A stretch of DNA of 64,000 nt from PALSA-1440 sp050011195. GTDB lineage: Bacteria > Verrucomicrobiota > Verrucomicrobiia > Limisphaerales > UBA8199. The notes under the pieces are model-generated. The model saw only the letters and a list, made by a program, of their open reading frames with translations, had not been told where the DNA came from and made no database searches. Location: assembly GCA_050011195.1 (NCBI GenBank), contig JBEKJO010000027.1:9852-73851 (forward strand), written 5' to 3'. Shown here piece by piece: positions 17,721-26,381 of the stretch (within the stretch, counting starts at the first letter, position 1; each line of letters begins with the position of its first letter). The position numbers and the translations under genes are program-made.

Positions 17721-20439
17721 ATGAGAATTGAAAGAAGTACAAGAATCGGAACAGAAAACACCAACAAAAACCAGAGCGCCAGCCCACCGGCCCACCGGGG
17801 GCGCACTAAAACCGCCTTACGGGCGGCAATGTGCCTGCTGGCGTGGCTTGGCGTCACCGGTGTTGGTTTTGCCCAAACCGTCGTCTGGTCGGAGAACTTT
17901 GACGACGGCAACGGAAACAACCGTTGGTATGCCGATGCTGGCATCTGGCAAATCGGCTCGCCAACCTTCGGTCCAGCTGCGAATTCCGCCGGGTGTCGTG
18001 CTCATTCGTGCCCAGATTGCGCGACGACTGGACTGACCGCCAATTATACTGGTGGTGCAAACTCAAGGCTGATTCGTATCCAGTCCTTTGCAGTTCCAGC
18101 AACCAACCAGTTTCCGCGTCTGCGTTTTTGGCATTGGTACAGCTTTGCTTGTGCCAATTGCTACGATACAAGCGGTTGCGATTATGGGGTCGTGGAGGTG
18201 AAAGGCACTAATGGAACATGGCAGGCCGTGTCTCCGGGATACTACGGCACTGGCGGCGATTGGACCTATGCCTCGGTGGATTTGAGCGGCTATGCCGGCC
18301 AGACGGTGCAAGTGGCTTTCCACATAGTCTATAACCAGACTGGCGGCTGCGAAAACACGGCGCCGGGATGGTATGTGGATGATATTGCGTTCGAGACAGG
18401 GACGCCCGTGTTTAACAATCCGGAAGGCTTTGAGGACGGAATTGGAGATTGGTATGCCGAAACCGGAACTTGGCAGGTGGGCGTGCCGACCAGTGGGCCG
18501 GGGGCGGCGCACAGTGGAACGAACTGTGCCGCTACCATCTTGAATGGCAATTACGCGGATGCGAATGGGTGGGCCGGTTCGCGACTGATTTCCGCGGCGT
18601 TCAGTGTTCCAGCAACACTGCTACGATTCAAGCGGTTGCGATTATGGGGTCGTGGAGGTTAAAGGCACTAATGGTATATGGCAGGCCGTGTCTCCGGGAT
18701 ATTATGGCACTGGGGGTGGTTGGACCTACGCGTCGGTGGATTTGAGCGCCTACGCCGGCCAGACGGTGCAGTTAGCGTTCCACCTCGTCTACGGGCAGAG
18801 TGGCTGCGAAAACACGGCGCCGGGATGGTATGTGGATGATATAGCACTAATTACCGGCACACCGGTGTTCAACAACCCGGAAAGCTTTGAGAACGGAATT
18901 GGGGACTGGTATGCGGAGACGGGAACCTGGCAGGTGGGCGTGCCGACCAGCGGGCCGGGGGCGGCGACCATCTTAAATGGCAATTACCCAGGTGGGGCCA
19001 ATTCGCGTCTAGTGTCACCGAAATTAATCCTCCCCCCTGCCTTTAGTAGTCCAGCATTGCGTTTCTGGGAATGGTACAGCTTTGCTTGTGCCAACTGCTA
19101 CGATACAAGCGGTTGCGATTATGGGGTCGTGGAGATTAAAGCAGGTACAAACTCGTGGACCGGACTCTATACAAATAGCGGAAGTGGTGGCGTATGGTCG
19201 TATCCCTATATACCTCTTACCGCCTATGGTGGCCAGACAGTACAGTTTGCTTTCCATATAGTCTATAACCAGACTGGCGGCTGCGAAAACACGGCCCCGG
19301 GCTGGTATGTAGATGACGTGTTCATTCAAAGCTTTAACCAGCCCTTTATCCTTACTTCACCTGCCAGCCAAACGAATTCTGTCGGGTCAAGTGCGACATT
19401 AAATGTCAGCGCCAGCGGTGATCTGCCTTTGGGTTATCAGTGGCGGTTTAACTCCAACTCCATAGCGGGCGCCACCAACACAACGTTAACGTTGACTAAC
19501 GTGCAGCTTTCACAGGCGGGTTATTACGATGTGGTGGTGACGAACGATGCTGGTTCCGTCACGAGCACACCTGCCCTGCTTACCGTGATCATGGCTCTTA
19601 CAGGGACCAATATAAACGATCCCGGAGAATACGGAAGCTTGACGAACTCCAGTGGCGTTTATACCGTGAGTGGTGCGGGAGAAGGCACAGATGGCACGGC
19701 GGATATTTTCTACTTCGCTTATCAGATACTGGCAGGAGATGCCCAAATCATCGCCCGGTTGACAGGTATGCGGGGCGGCGATTCGCAATTGGCCGAGGCC
19801 GGCATCATGATTCGCGAAACTCTTGATCCGGGAGCTAAACAGGTTTCATTCTCGGTGAACGAGAGCACCAACGCGATTTTCCGGCGGCGGCTGACTAATG
19901 ATGACTTCACCATACAGAACAGCCTTCGAGGGACAAATTACCTTCAGGGGCCAAACTACATCTGGCTTCGATTAATGCGCATGGGGAACACGTTTGTGGC
20001 GCATTACTCAACCAACGGTCTGAACTGGCAATACATGTGGTTCACGACTGTGACCATGTCCAACCAGGTGCAGGTTGGGCTGGCAGTCACCGCTCATCAC
20101 TACGGCGAAACTAACACTGCCAGCTTCGACAACGTGAGCCTGGGAAGCTTGACTACGCTTTCCGGCACATGGCCGTTGCCTGGACCGCAGATTCTGCTCG
20201 GCGGAGATGGAGCCACAGCAGCCGCGTTCCAGAGCGTCGGAGGCTTCAAGTTCCTTGTCGGCGGCGTGGTGGGGGACTATTACAGTATTAAGTGCTCCAC
20301 TAATGTGGCGGCGAGCCTCGCTTCGTGGCCGTTACTTGGCACGGTGACGAATACTTATGGCGTGGTGCCTTTCGTCGATACGCAGGCACTGACCAACAAA
20401 CGCATGTTCTATCGCGCGCAAAAGCTCGGCGGGCCGTAG
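17721..20439 (+). pseudogene. Secreted repeat protein (MAM-like units, Ig-like, DUF1349-like), broken by a frameshifting deletion
   Basis: The start ATG 17721 is preceded by AAAGAAAGG and gives a signal peptide (ALRAAMCLLAWLGVTGVGFAQ). Three tandem units follow, each with EGFEDGIGDWYAETGTWQVG, SFACANCYDTSGCDYGVVE and GCENTAPGWYVDDI motifs. They look like the MAM/immune-inhibitor-A-type carbohydrate- or protein-binding beta sandwich. In unit 2, at about 18612-18620, 53 bp present in unit 1 are missing, and the frame moves from 17721-18662 to the frame of 18604-20439. Adding 53 bp to the 2719-bp locus gives exactly 924 codons, so an intact gene is easy to reconstruct. After unit 3 come an Ig-like domain (SPASQTNSVGSSATLNVSAS) and a DUF1349-like concanavalin domain. 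It could be a true pseudogene, a phase-variable gene, or an assembly error within repeats. Confidence 0.8.
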
Positions 20440-20480
20440 CAGCGTCCTTTTTACGCCATTCCTTCGCGGTGAGGGGCATC

Positions 20481-20505
20481 GGGCCTGGAAAGCAGTTCCA
20501 GGCCC
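20481..20505 (+). terminator. Strong hairpin 42 bp after the secreted-repeat gene
   Basis: GGGCCTGGAA-AGCAG-TTCCAGGCCC is a perfect 10-bp stem with a 5-nt loop. No U-tract follows, so it may be a non-canonical terminator or an mRNA-end stabiliser rather than a textbook intrinsic terminator. Confidence 0.5.
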
Positions 20506-20540
20506 GACTGGTGTTGTGTGGACATGCAGCCGCGCTATTC

Positions 20541-20660
20541 CATAGCGTGTAGACGCCGACGGCAGTCGGCGCTGATTTTCAGTCCCGCAAGATGGCGCCG
20601 ACTGCCGTCGGCGGCTACACCCTGTAGGTAGTTTGTGCGAGGTATGAGAATTCCGGGTTA
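20541..20660. repeat. 120-bp inverted-repeat element, family B copy 1
   Basis: Contains GCCGACGGCAGTCGGCGC and, in inverted form, GCGCCGACTGCCGTCGGC, flanked by CATAGCGTGTAG on the left and GGTATGAGAATTCCGGGTTA on the right. A nearly identical copy lies 36 kb away at 56467-56587, including the single-copy flanks, so the unit is the whole 120 bp and not just the palindrome. Confidence 0.85.
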
Positions 20661-20724
20661 GCAGATTGGGGAGGGGTGGCTGGGCTGCGGTTTATGGTGG
20701 CGAACTGGCCCAGGAGGCAGCGGT

Positions 20725-21053
20725 TAATACCACTTCCAGCTCGAAGATGCACTATTTCCTGTAAGGCAAGCAGGTACAGTAGTTTGCGCGATATTTGGAC
20801 AGACCTTGGGGGCTACCGCCGGCACGAAGACTACTGCGGGCGGGGGAATAGCAGGTATTGGGAGGATCATCGGAGGGGCATCATGCCGACACCAGTGTTC
20901 CTGCCGCAAAACCTTGCCTTCGCGCCCCCCGGACGTAAGGGCGCAGGGGCGTCTTCTGCCGCTGCGCCGGTAGTCGTGTCGGGTTCGACGCTACCAGCAA
21001 CGCTTCTGAGTGGCGCTCGCCGGAGCCGTGGTCTGGGCATTCCACGAGGCTGG
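20725..21053. repeat. About 330-bp dispersed element, family E copy 1
   Basis: From TAATACCACTTCCAG to ATTCCACGAGGCTG this stretch aligns collinearly with 43179-43506. Identity is high in the first 130 bp and the last 80 bp and lower in the middle. Short open frames exist on both strands, including a conserved minus-strand peptide with the core VVFVPAVAPKVCPN, but none has a good start signal. There is no transposase. It is followed by family F and G repeats. Confidence 0.8.
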
Positions 21054-21094
21054 GGGGTACTTATACTATTTCCATCACACTGTCAAGTAGAGAG

Positions 21095-21178
21095 TTATAC
21101 CACTTTGCAATGGAACTCGGTAGGAATGAGTGGAAGCCCCCCGCCCCTGAACCCCCAGGCAAAGACGGACCCCTCTCC
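21095..21178. repeat. 80-bp dispersed repeat, family F copy 1
   Basis: GAGTTATACCACTTTGCAATGGAACTCGG and the following AGGAATGAGTGGAAGC...CCCCCAGGCAAAGACGG (shown in parts) recur in inverted orientation at 42675-42756. Both F copies lie within 0.6 kb of an E copy, so E and F may be parts of one larger unit that has been rearranged. Confidence 0.8.
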
Positions 21179-21236
21179 TCAGCCCTCTCCCCTTGAGAAG
21201 GGGAGAGGGTGGTCGCAGGCCGGGGGAGGGGAACAT
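21171..21236. repeat. CCCTCTCC/GGAGAGGG palindrome, family G copy 1
   Basis: CCTCTCCCCTTGAGAAGGGG is followed by GAGAGGGTGG, a hairpin with CCCTCTCCCC arms. Related hairpins occur at 42098-42167 (inside a gene), 49941-49990 and 59614-59735. Confidence 0.75.
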
Positions 21237-21279
21237 ACCGATTGTTTCAGTGAAATGGTATGAGTGGGTCAAGATTTAG

Positions 21280-22917
21280 CTAAGCCGGTTGCGCGGCGGA
21301 GGGGGCGGCTCGACGATGGCGCAGGATGCGGCTAATCAGCATGATCCCGGCAATTCCGGCACAGGCCCAGCCGAACCAGTCGCCGTGTTGGTGGTAAAAG
21401 GTCGGGAGGCGCTTTTGGCCGGGGGCGAGCAAAGGGATTTGGGCGGTCAGGAAGCCGGGGCCATAGATGGCGCCGTGGTCGTCGCGAAAGACCTGGCGCA
21501 GGCGGCCCTGGGCGTCCACCCAGCCGGTGAGGCCGTTGTTGGAGCAGCGGATGAGGGGGAGAGCGTTTTCGACGGCACGGAAGAGGGCGGCGGCGGCATG
21601 CTGCCACTGGGCGGAGCCTTCGCCAAACCAGCCGTTGTTGGTGAGGTTCACGAGGAAATCGGTGTCGTCGTCAGCGGCTTCGCGGGCGAGGTGGGGGAAA
21701 ATGTCCTCGAAGCAGATCAAAGGCGAGGTTTTCACATCTGGCTGCGTCAGGACGAAGGGGACGGGGCGGTCGCCGGGGGTGAAGCCGCCTTCGATAGGCG
21801 TGAACCATTTGACGAAGGGGAGCCAGCGCACCAGGGGAATGTATTCGCCGAAGACGACGAGGTTGCGCTTACGATAGCGGGCGACGAATTGGCCGTCCGG
21901 GTTGACGAGGAAGCTGGCGTTGTAGAACTCGTAGTTATCGGGGGCGGCGGGCGGCGCAGGCCGGCCAATGTCGTCGGAACCGAGGATGAGCCACACGCGA
22001 TGCTGGCGGACGAGGTTGGTGATGGCGGGGTAGATATTGGTGTCCCAGCGGGCGTAGCTGGGGACGGCGGCTTCGGGCCATACGAGCAGGTCGGTCCGAT
22101 TGGTCAGGGCCTGTTCGGAGAGGCGTATGAGGTCGCGGAAGCGCTCGCGGTCGCGGCTGGAGTCCCAGATCAGCGTTTGGGGAATGCTGGGTTGAATAAG
22201 GGTGACGTTCAGGGTGCGGTCGGGGGCGGAATCCCGCGCCAGTTGCCGGAAGCCGAAGTTGAAGAGGAGGGCGATAACCAGCACGGGGAGAATGATTTCG
22301 CCGACCCAAGCGGAACGCGTGGTCGGGCGCAGCACGACCATCAGGCCGGCGGAGAGCAGCGAAAGCGAGACCCAAACAACCAGGAACGACACGCCGTAGA
22401 TGCCGGTGACGGAGGCGATCTGGATGAGGGGCACCATTCGATACTGGGACGCGCCCAGCAGGTTCCAGGGGAAGCCGGTGAAGAGCCGGACTACGAGCAT
22501 TTCGAGGGCGACCCAGAGGGCGGCACCGTAAATGGCCCAGAGGGTGCGCCGGGTCCAGCTCCGGGCCAGGAGACCCACCGGGGACAGCAGCCAAACCCAA
22601 GTGGCGGGATAAAGGGCGAGGTAGGCGCTGAGGGAAAGCCAGCCGGCGGCCGGGCCAAGGGGGATCGAGTGCCAGCGGTAGGGAATCAAGAGGAGCCAGC
22701 AAAGGGAAGCGAGGTAATAGGCCAAGCCGGCGACGTAGCCGATGCGGAAGCTTTCTGCGCCGCTCCTGCCGAGGGCGGTCGCGAGCATCAGCGCGGGGGC
22801 GATCCATGCGAGGCCGGCGATGCCGATTTTGGGGAAGGAGGCGGCCAGCAGGAGTCCTGCGAGAGTGGCCGCGAGGTAACGGCTGCGCATGAATGGGCTG
22901 GCCCAGAAAGTTCTCAC
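21280..22917 (-). CDS. lnt: Apolipoprotein N-acyltransferase
   Basis: 545 aa from a GTG at 22917; an ATG nine codons in (22890) is an alternative. About seven membrane segments in the first 220 residues precede a periplasmic nitrilase-fold domain. The catalytic triad is visible: E282 in VWPEAAVPS, K350 in YRKRNLVVFGE and C402 in LICFEDIFP. Each is 15 residues after its E. coli counterpart (E267, K335, C387). The enzyme adds the third acyl chain to lipoproteins in the inner membrane, which fits the several lipobox proteins in this window. The upstream side carries a minisatellite shared with the divergent CLC gene. Confidence 0.95.
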   Translation of the reverse strand: MRTFWASPFMRSRYLAATLAGLLLAASFPKIGIAGLAWIAPALMLATALGRSGAESFRIGYVAGLAYYLASLCWLLLIPYRWHSIPLGPAAGWLSLSAYLALYPATWVWLLSPVGLLARSWTRRTLWAIYGAALWVALEMLVVRLFTGFPWNLLGASQYRMVPLIQIASVTGIYGVSFLVVWVSLSLLSAGLMVVLRPTTRSAWVGEIILPVLVIALLFNFGFRQLARDSAPDRTLNVTLIQPSIPQTLIWDSSRDRERFRDLIRLSEQALTNRTDLLVWPEAAVPSYARWDTNIYPAITNLVRQHRVWLILGSDDIGRPAPPAAPDNYEFYNASFLVNPDGQFVARYRKRNLVVFGEYIPLVRWLPFVKWFTPIEGGFTPGDRPVPFVLTQPDVKTSPLICFEDIFPHLAREAADDDTDFLVNLTNNGWFGEGSAQWQHAAAALFRAVENALPLIRCSNNGLTGWVDAQGRLRQVFRDDHGAIYGPGFLTAQIPLLAPGQKRLPTFYHQHGDWFGWACAGIAGIMLISRILRHRRAAPSAAQPA

Positions 22918-22961
22918 CGCGCCCAGCTTGCCGAGAAAGCGTCGAAAGGCAAGGTCGGGGA

Positions 22962-23057
22962 ATTGGAGTGATGGAGTGATGGAGTGGCGGAGTATTGGAG
23001 TATTGGAGTATTGGAGTATTGGAGTGGTGGAGTGATGGAGTGATGGAGTGATGGAGT
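22962..23057. repeat. Octamer minisatellite between lnt and the CLC gene
   Basis: About twelve tandem 8-bp units, alternating blocks of GATGGAGT and GTATTGGA (AATTGGAGTGATGGAGTG.. GAGTATTGGAGTATTGGAG). It fills nearly all of the space between two divergent starts, so it sits where both promoters should be. The unit complements the one at 17374-17420. Confidence 0.9.
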
Positions 23058-23152
23058 TTGGGAGCGAGTTCAGAATTGCGTCTCGTCAAAGGGGCGATTT
23101 ATCGCGATATTGGCTTGTGCAGTTTTTGAGGAACACAAAGGTTGTGGGAGAG

Positions 23153-25309
23153 ATGCACGCGTTTTTCCTGCGGCATTGGCAGCGGGCACTGCGCGTTCGG
23201 GGCCGGATTCGCTTCAGCGAAGAGGCGTTTCACCTGGTGCTGGCCGGAGGTGTGGGGGTGATCGGCGGGCTGGTGAACATCTTTTTCTACTACGCGACGG
23301 AGTCGGTAAGGCTGTTCTTCCTGCGGCGGCCGGGCGAGCTGGTCGAGGTGGCGGAGAAGATGGTCCCCTGGCAGCGGGTGCTGACGCCAACGTTGGGCGG
23401 GTTGTGCGCGGGGCTGGTGTTGCATTGGGGCCTGCGGATGGCGGGGCCGCTGCATTCGAGCAACCTGCTGGAGGTGGTCGTGGCGGGTGATGGGCGTTTG
23501 CCGCTGCGGAGCGGGATGGTGAAGTTCCTGTCATCGCTGGTCACCATCGGGTCGGGGGGATCCATCGGGCGGGAGGGCGGCATCGTGCAACTGGCGGCGA
23601 CGCTGGCGTCCAAATGGGGCCAGCTCGCGAAATGGCAGCCGTATCGGCTGCGGCTGCTGGTGGGATGCGGGGCGGCGTCGGGGATTGCGGCGGCGTATAA
23701 CGCGCCGATTTCCGGCGCGGTGTTTGCGGCGCTGATCGTGCTGGGCAACTTCTCGATGAGCCTGTTCGCCCCGCTGGTGTTCGCGTCGGTGGTGGCGACG
23801 ATGGTATCGCGGAGCTTCTTCGGCATCCGGCCATGGTACACAGTGCCGCCGTTCGAGTTTACGAGCCTGACGCAATTGCCGTGGTTTGTGTGCCTGGGGA
23901 TCGTGAGCGGCGGGATGGGGGCGGCGTTTATGAAGTTGCTGAACCGGACCGAGGCGGCCTTCAAGAAGGTGCCGGCGCCGATCTATGTCCGGCTGGCGCT
24001 GAGCGGGCTGATGGTGGGGCTTATCGCGATATGGTTTCCCGGCGTGTGGGGCAATGGCTACGTGGTCACGAACCGCATCCTGCGGGGCGAGTATGGCGCG
24101 CCGGCTTTCTCCGCCGGGGATATCGCGGACCTGGAATCGCTGGCCCATAGATTGAAGCAGCCGGCCGAGGACGACGGGGTCTCGAAGTATCTGGCGGCAC
24201 AGATCGCGCCAGCCACCTTGAACCTGTTGTCAAATTATACTGGGAATGGGGACGTGAAGCTGCAGGAGGCGCTGGCAGCCGACCTGAATCGAGTCATCCA
24301 GGGCGGGCCGCTTTACGAGGCGCAGCGATTTAGGAACGTAACGTTGTCCGCGAAGACGATCCGGCTGCTCGAGCGCAAGCCGCAAGGGCTGGACCTGGCA
24401 CGGTTGAATCGGAAGCTGCTGCTGGAAGCTTGCCCGCGGGAGATGTCCCGGACGCACTGGCGCGAGGCGGCGGCGGCGGGGTTGTTGGCGCTGGCGGGGT
24501 TGTTCGTGGCGAAGCTGGTAGCGACGCTGGCGACGGTTGGTTCGGGCGCAGTGGGCGGGGTGTTCACGCCCACGCTGTTTCTGGGAGCGGGGTTGGGGGC
24601 GACGTTTGCCTTGTCGCTGCAACAATTGGGTGCGGGAGAGGATTTGCCGATTGCGGCGTTCGCGGTGGTGGGCATGGGGAGCATGTTGGCGGCGACCACG
24701 CGCTCGCCGTTGCTGGCGATGATCATGGTCTTCGAGATCTCGCTGGACTATTCGTTGATGCCGCCGCTGATGCTGGCGTGCGTGGTGTCCATCCTGGTGG
24801 CGCGCCGGTTGCATCCGGCATCCATTTACACCGAGCCGCTGCGGCGCAAGGGGTTGATCGTGCCGCAGGAGGCCACGGCGTCGGAAGCGGCGGCGGAACG
24901 GACGGTCGGGGATATTATGCGGGCGCCGGTGCCGCCGGTGCGCGAGACGGCGACACTGCGGGAGATCGCCGACCGCTTTCTGACCGGGGCGAACAACTTC
25001 CTGCCGGTGGTGGATGCAAAGAACCAGTTAGTTGGTTTGGTGGCTTTGCATGATTTGAAAGAATACCTGGGGGCGGAAGAGGAATTCCGGGGGGTGATTG
25101 CGTACGACTTCATGCGGCCGCCACCGGCCTGCGTGACGCCCAATCAACGGCTGCTGGAGGTGCTGCCGGTGGTGCTGGCGAGCGAACAGCGCAATATTCC
25201 GGTGGTGAGCACGCTGAAGGAGAACCGCCTGGTCGGGGCGCTGCCTCGTGGGGAGGTGCTGGGGATATTTTCGGAAGCGATTGCCGCGAGCAGCAAGACG
25301 GAGGCGTAG
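23153..25309 (+). CDS. CLC-type chloride channel/transporter with C-terminal CBS pair
   Basis: 718 aa from ATG 23153, chosen because GTGGGAGAG lies just upstream; the frame extends back to 23048 through minisatellite sequence. The CLC core has the selectivity motif GSGGSIGREGGIVQ (E148-type gating glutamate present, but Gly where Pro is usual in GREGP) and the GSGAVGGVFTPTLFLGAG motif. Between the ion-path halves there is an unusual soluble insertion of about 130 residues (about residues 305-440, from YVVTNRILRGEYGAP to the motif REMSRTHWREAAAAG). Two CBS domains follow at the C-terminus (VGDIMRAPVPPVRE.. and AYDFMRPPPACVTP..), typical of nucleotide-gated CLCs. Whether it is a channel or an H+/Cl- exchanger is not clear. 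Confidence 0.92.
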   Translation: MHAFFLRHWQRALRVRGRIRFSEEAFHLVLAGGVGVIGGLVNIFFYYATESVRLFFLRRPGELVEVAEKMVPWQRVLTPTLGGLCAGLVLHWGLRMAGPLHSSNLLEVVVAGDGRLPLRSGMVKFLSSLVTIGSGGSIGREGGIVQLAATLASKWGQLAKWQPYRLRLLVGCGAASGIAAAYNAPISGAVFAALIVLGNFSMSLFAPLVFASVVATMVSRSFFGIRPWYTVPPFEFTSLTQLPWFVCLGIVSGGMGAAFMKLLNRTEAAFKKVPAPIYVRLALSGLMVGLIAIWFPGVWGNGYVVTNRILRGEYGAPAFSAGDIADLESLAHRLKQPAEDDGVSKYLAAQIAPATLNLLSNYTGNGDVKLQEALAADLNRVIQGGPLYEAQRFRNVTLSAKTIRLLERKPQGLDLARLNRKLLLEACPREMSRTHWREAAAAGLLALAGLFVAKLVATLATVGSGAVGGVFTPTLFLGAGLGATFALSLQQLGAGEDLPIAAFAVVGMGSMLAATTRSPLLAMIMVFEISLDYSLMPPLMLACVVSILVARRLHPASIYTEPLRRKGLIVPQEATASEAAAERTVGDIMRAPVPPVRETATLREIADRFLTGANNFLPVVDAKNQLVGLVALHDLKEYLGAEEEFRGVIAYDFMRPPPACVTPNQRLLEVLPVVLASEQRNIPVVSTLKENRLVGALPRGEVLGIFSEAIAASSKTEA

Positions 25310-25331
25310 TCATGGCCGATGGGCGACTGGC

Positions 25332-26381
25332 TCAGCACAGGAAAGCGAGGGCGGCGAGGGCTTCCGCCGCGAGCCAGATGACCAGCACGGCTTGCGTACG
25401 GGTGAGGCCGCGCCGGACCAACCGGTGGGAGAGATGGTTGGTGTCGCCTTGATAGAATGGCTGGCCGATGCGCCAGCGGAGGAAGACGACCCAAACCAAG
25501 TCCGCCAGCGGGATAGCGAGGACCAACAGCGGAAGCAACACTGCCCAGCGGCGCGGGTGCTGCGCGGTATAGAAATGCGGGAGAATGGCGAGCACCGCCA
25601 ACAGGTAGCCGACGAGATGACTGCCGGCGTCACCGAGAAAGGCGCGGGCGCGGGGGAAATTGTAGGGCAAAAAGCCGAGCAGGGCGCCGAAGGTGAGGAA
25701 GGCGATGAGCGCGACCAGGTATTGGCCGTCCGCCGCGGCGATGAGGGCGAAATGGTAGGCCCCAATCGCGCCCAGGCCCGCGCAGAGGCCGTTCATGTTG
25801 TCCATGAAGTTGAAGGCGTTGATGACGGTGAGAATCCACAGGATGGTGATGGCGTAGCTGAAGATCAGACTGGGAACAAAGAGAGTAATGCGCGCACCGC
25901 TCGCAGCGACCAGGGCGGCGATCGCCAACTGGCCGGCGAACTTCGCGCCCGGGCGCAGCTCGCGCTTATCGTCCAGCCAACCGACCCACAACATGCCGAA
26001 CGCGCCAAGGAAGATGCCGGCCAACTCGATTGCGCGGCGGCCCAGGCCATACTGAAGGAGAAAGGCAGAATTGGCATCCAGCAGTTCCAGACGACCGGTG
26101 CTGCGGGAAGTCGCAGCGGAGATGACGGAACCTTCTTCCGCAGGATGGCCGGCCCTCTGCCACCAAAGCACCAGGCAGGCCAGCAGCGTTGGAATCAGCA
26201 GGCCAGTCATGACCGCCAAACCGCCGGCCAACGGGATGGGCTGGTCGTGAATCTTGCGTTGGCCGGGATCATCGACCAGTCCGGTGCGAAGACACCATTT
26301 GCGCCAGAGCGGCAAGGCAGCCAGCACCGTGACGCAGGCGCTCACGATGGCCAACAGATAGACGTTGAACGGGAAGGTCAC
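25332..26381 (-). CDS. WecA/MraY-family undecaprenyl-phosphate sugar-1-phosphate transferase
   Basis: 349 aa with about ten membrane segments. Signature motifs: VDDPGQRKIHDQPIPLAGG (first cytoplasmic loop), GWLDDKRELRP (catalytic Asp pair), NAFNFMDNMNGL (N-x-x-N-x-x-D-type Mg2+ site) and FLGDAGSHLVGY. These place it in the family that transfers a UDP-sugar phosphate to undecaprenyl phosphate, starting O-antigen, teichoic acid or enterobacterial common antigen chains. MraY is less likely because of the WecA-like IHxxPIPxxGG loop. Its GTG start overlaps the stop of the upstream glycosyltransferase by 4 bp, implying translational coupling. About 25 residues (VISAATSRSTGRLELLDAN region) form an extra loop. 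Confidence 0.9.
   Translation of the reverse strand: MTFPFNVYLLAIVSACVTVLAALPLWRKWCLRTGLVDDPGQRKIHDQPIPLAGGLAVMTGLLIPTLLACLVLWWQRAGHPAEEGSVISAATSRSTGRLELLDANSAFLLQYGLGRRAIELAGIFLGAFGMLWVGWLDDKRELRPGAKFAGQLAIAALVAASGARITLFVPSLIFSYAITILWILTVINAFNFMDNMNGLCAGLGAIGAYHFALIAAADGQYLVALIAFLTFGALLGFLPYNFPRARAFLGDAGSHLVGYLLAVLAILPHFYTAQHPRRWAVLLPLLVLAIPLADLVWVVFLRWRIGQPFYQGDTNHLSHRLVRRGLTRTQAVLVIWLAAEALAALAFLC

Noticed and set aside
21289..22971. 560-codon plus-strand frame opposite lnt
   Set aside because: It is the complement of a gene with all Lnt catalytic residues; long antisense frames are expected in high-GC coding sequence.
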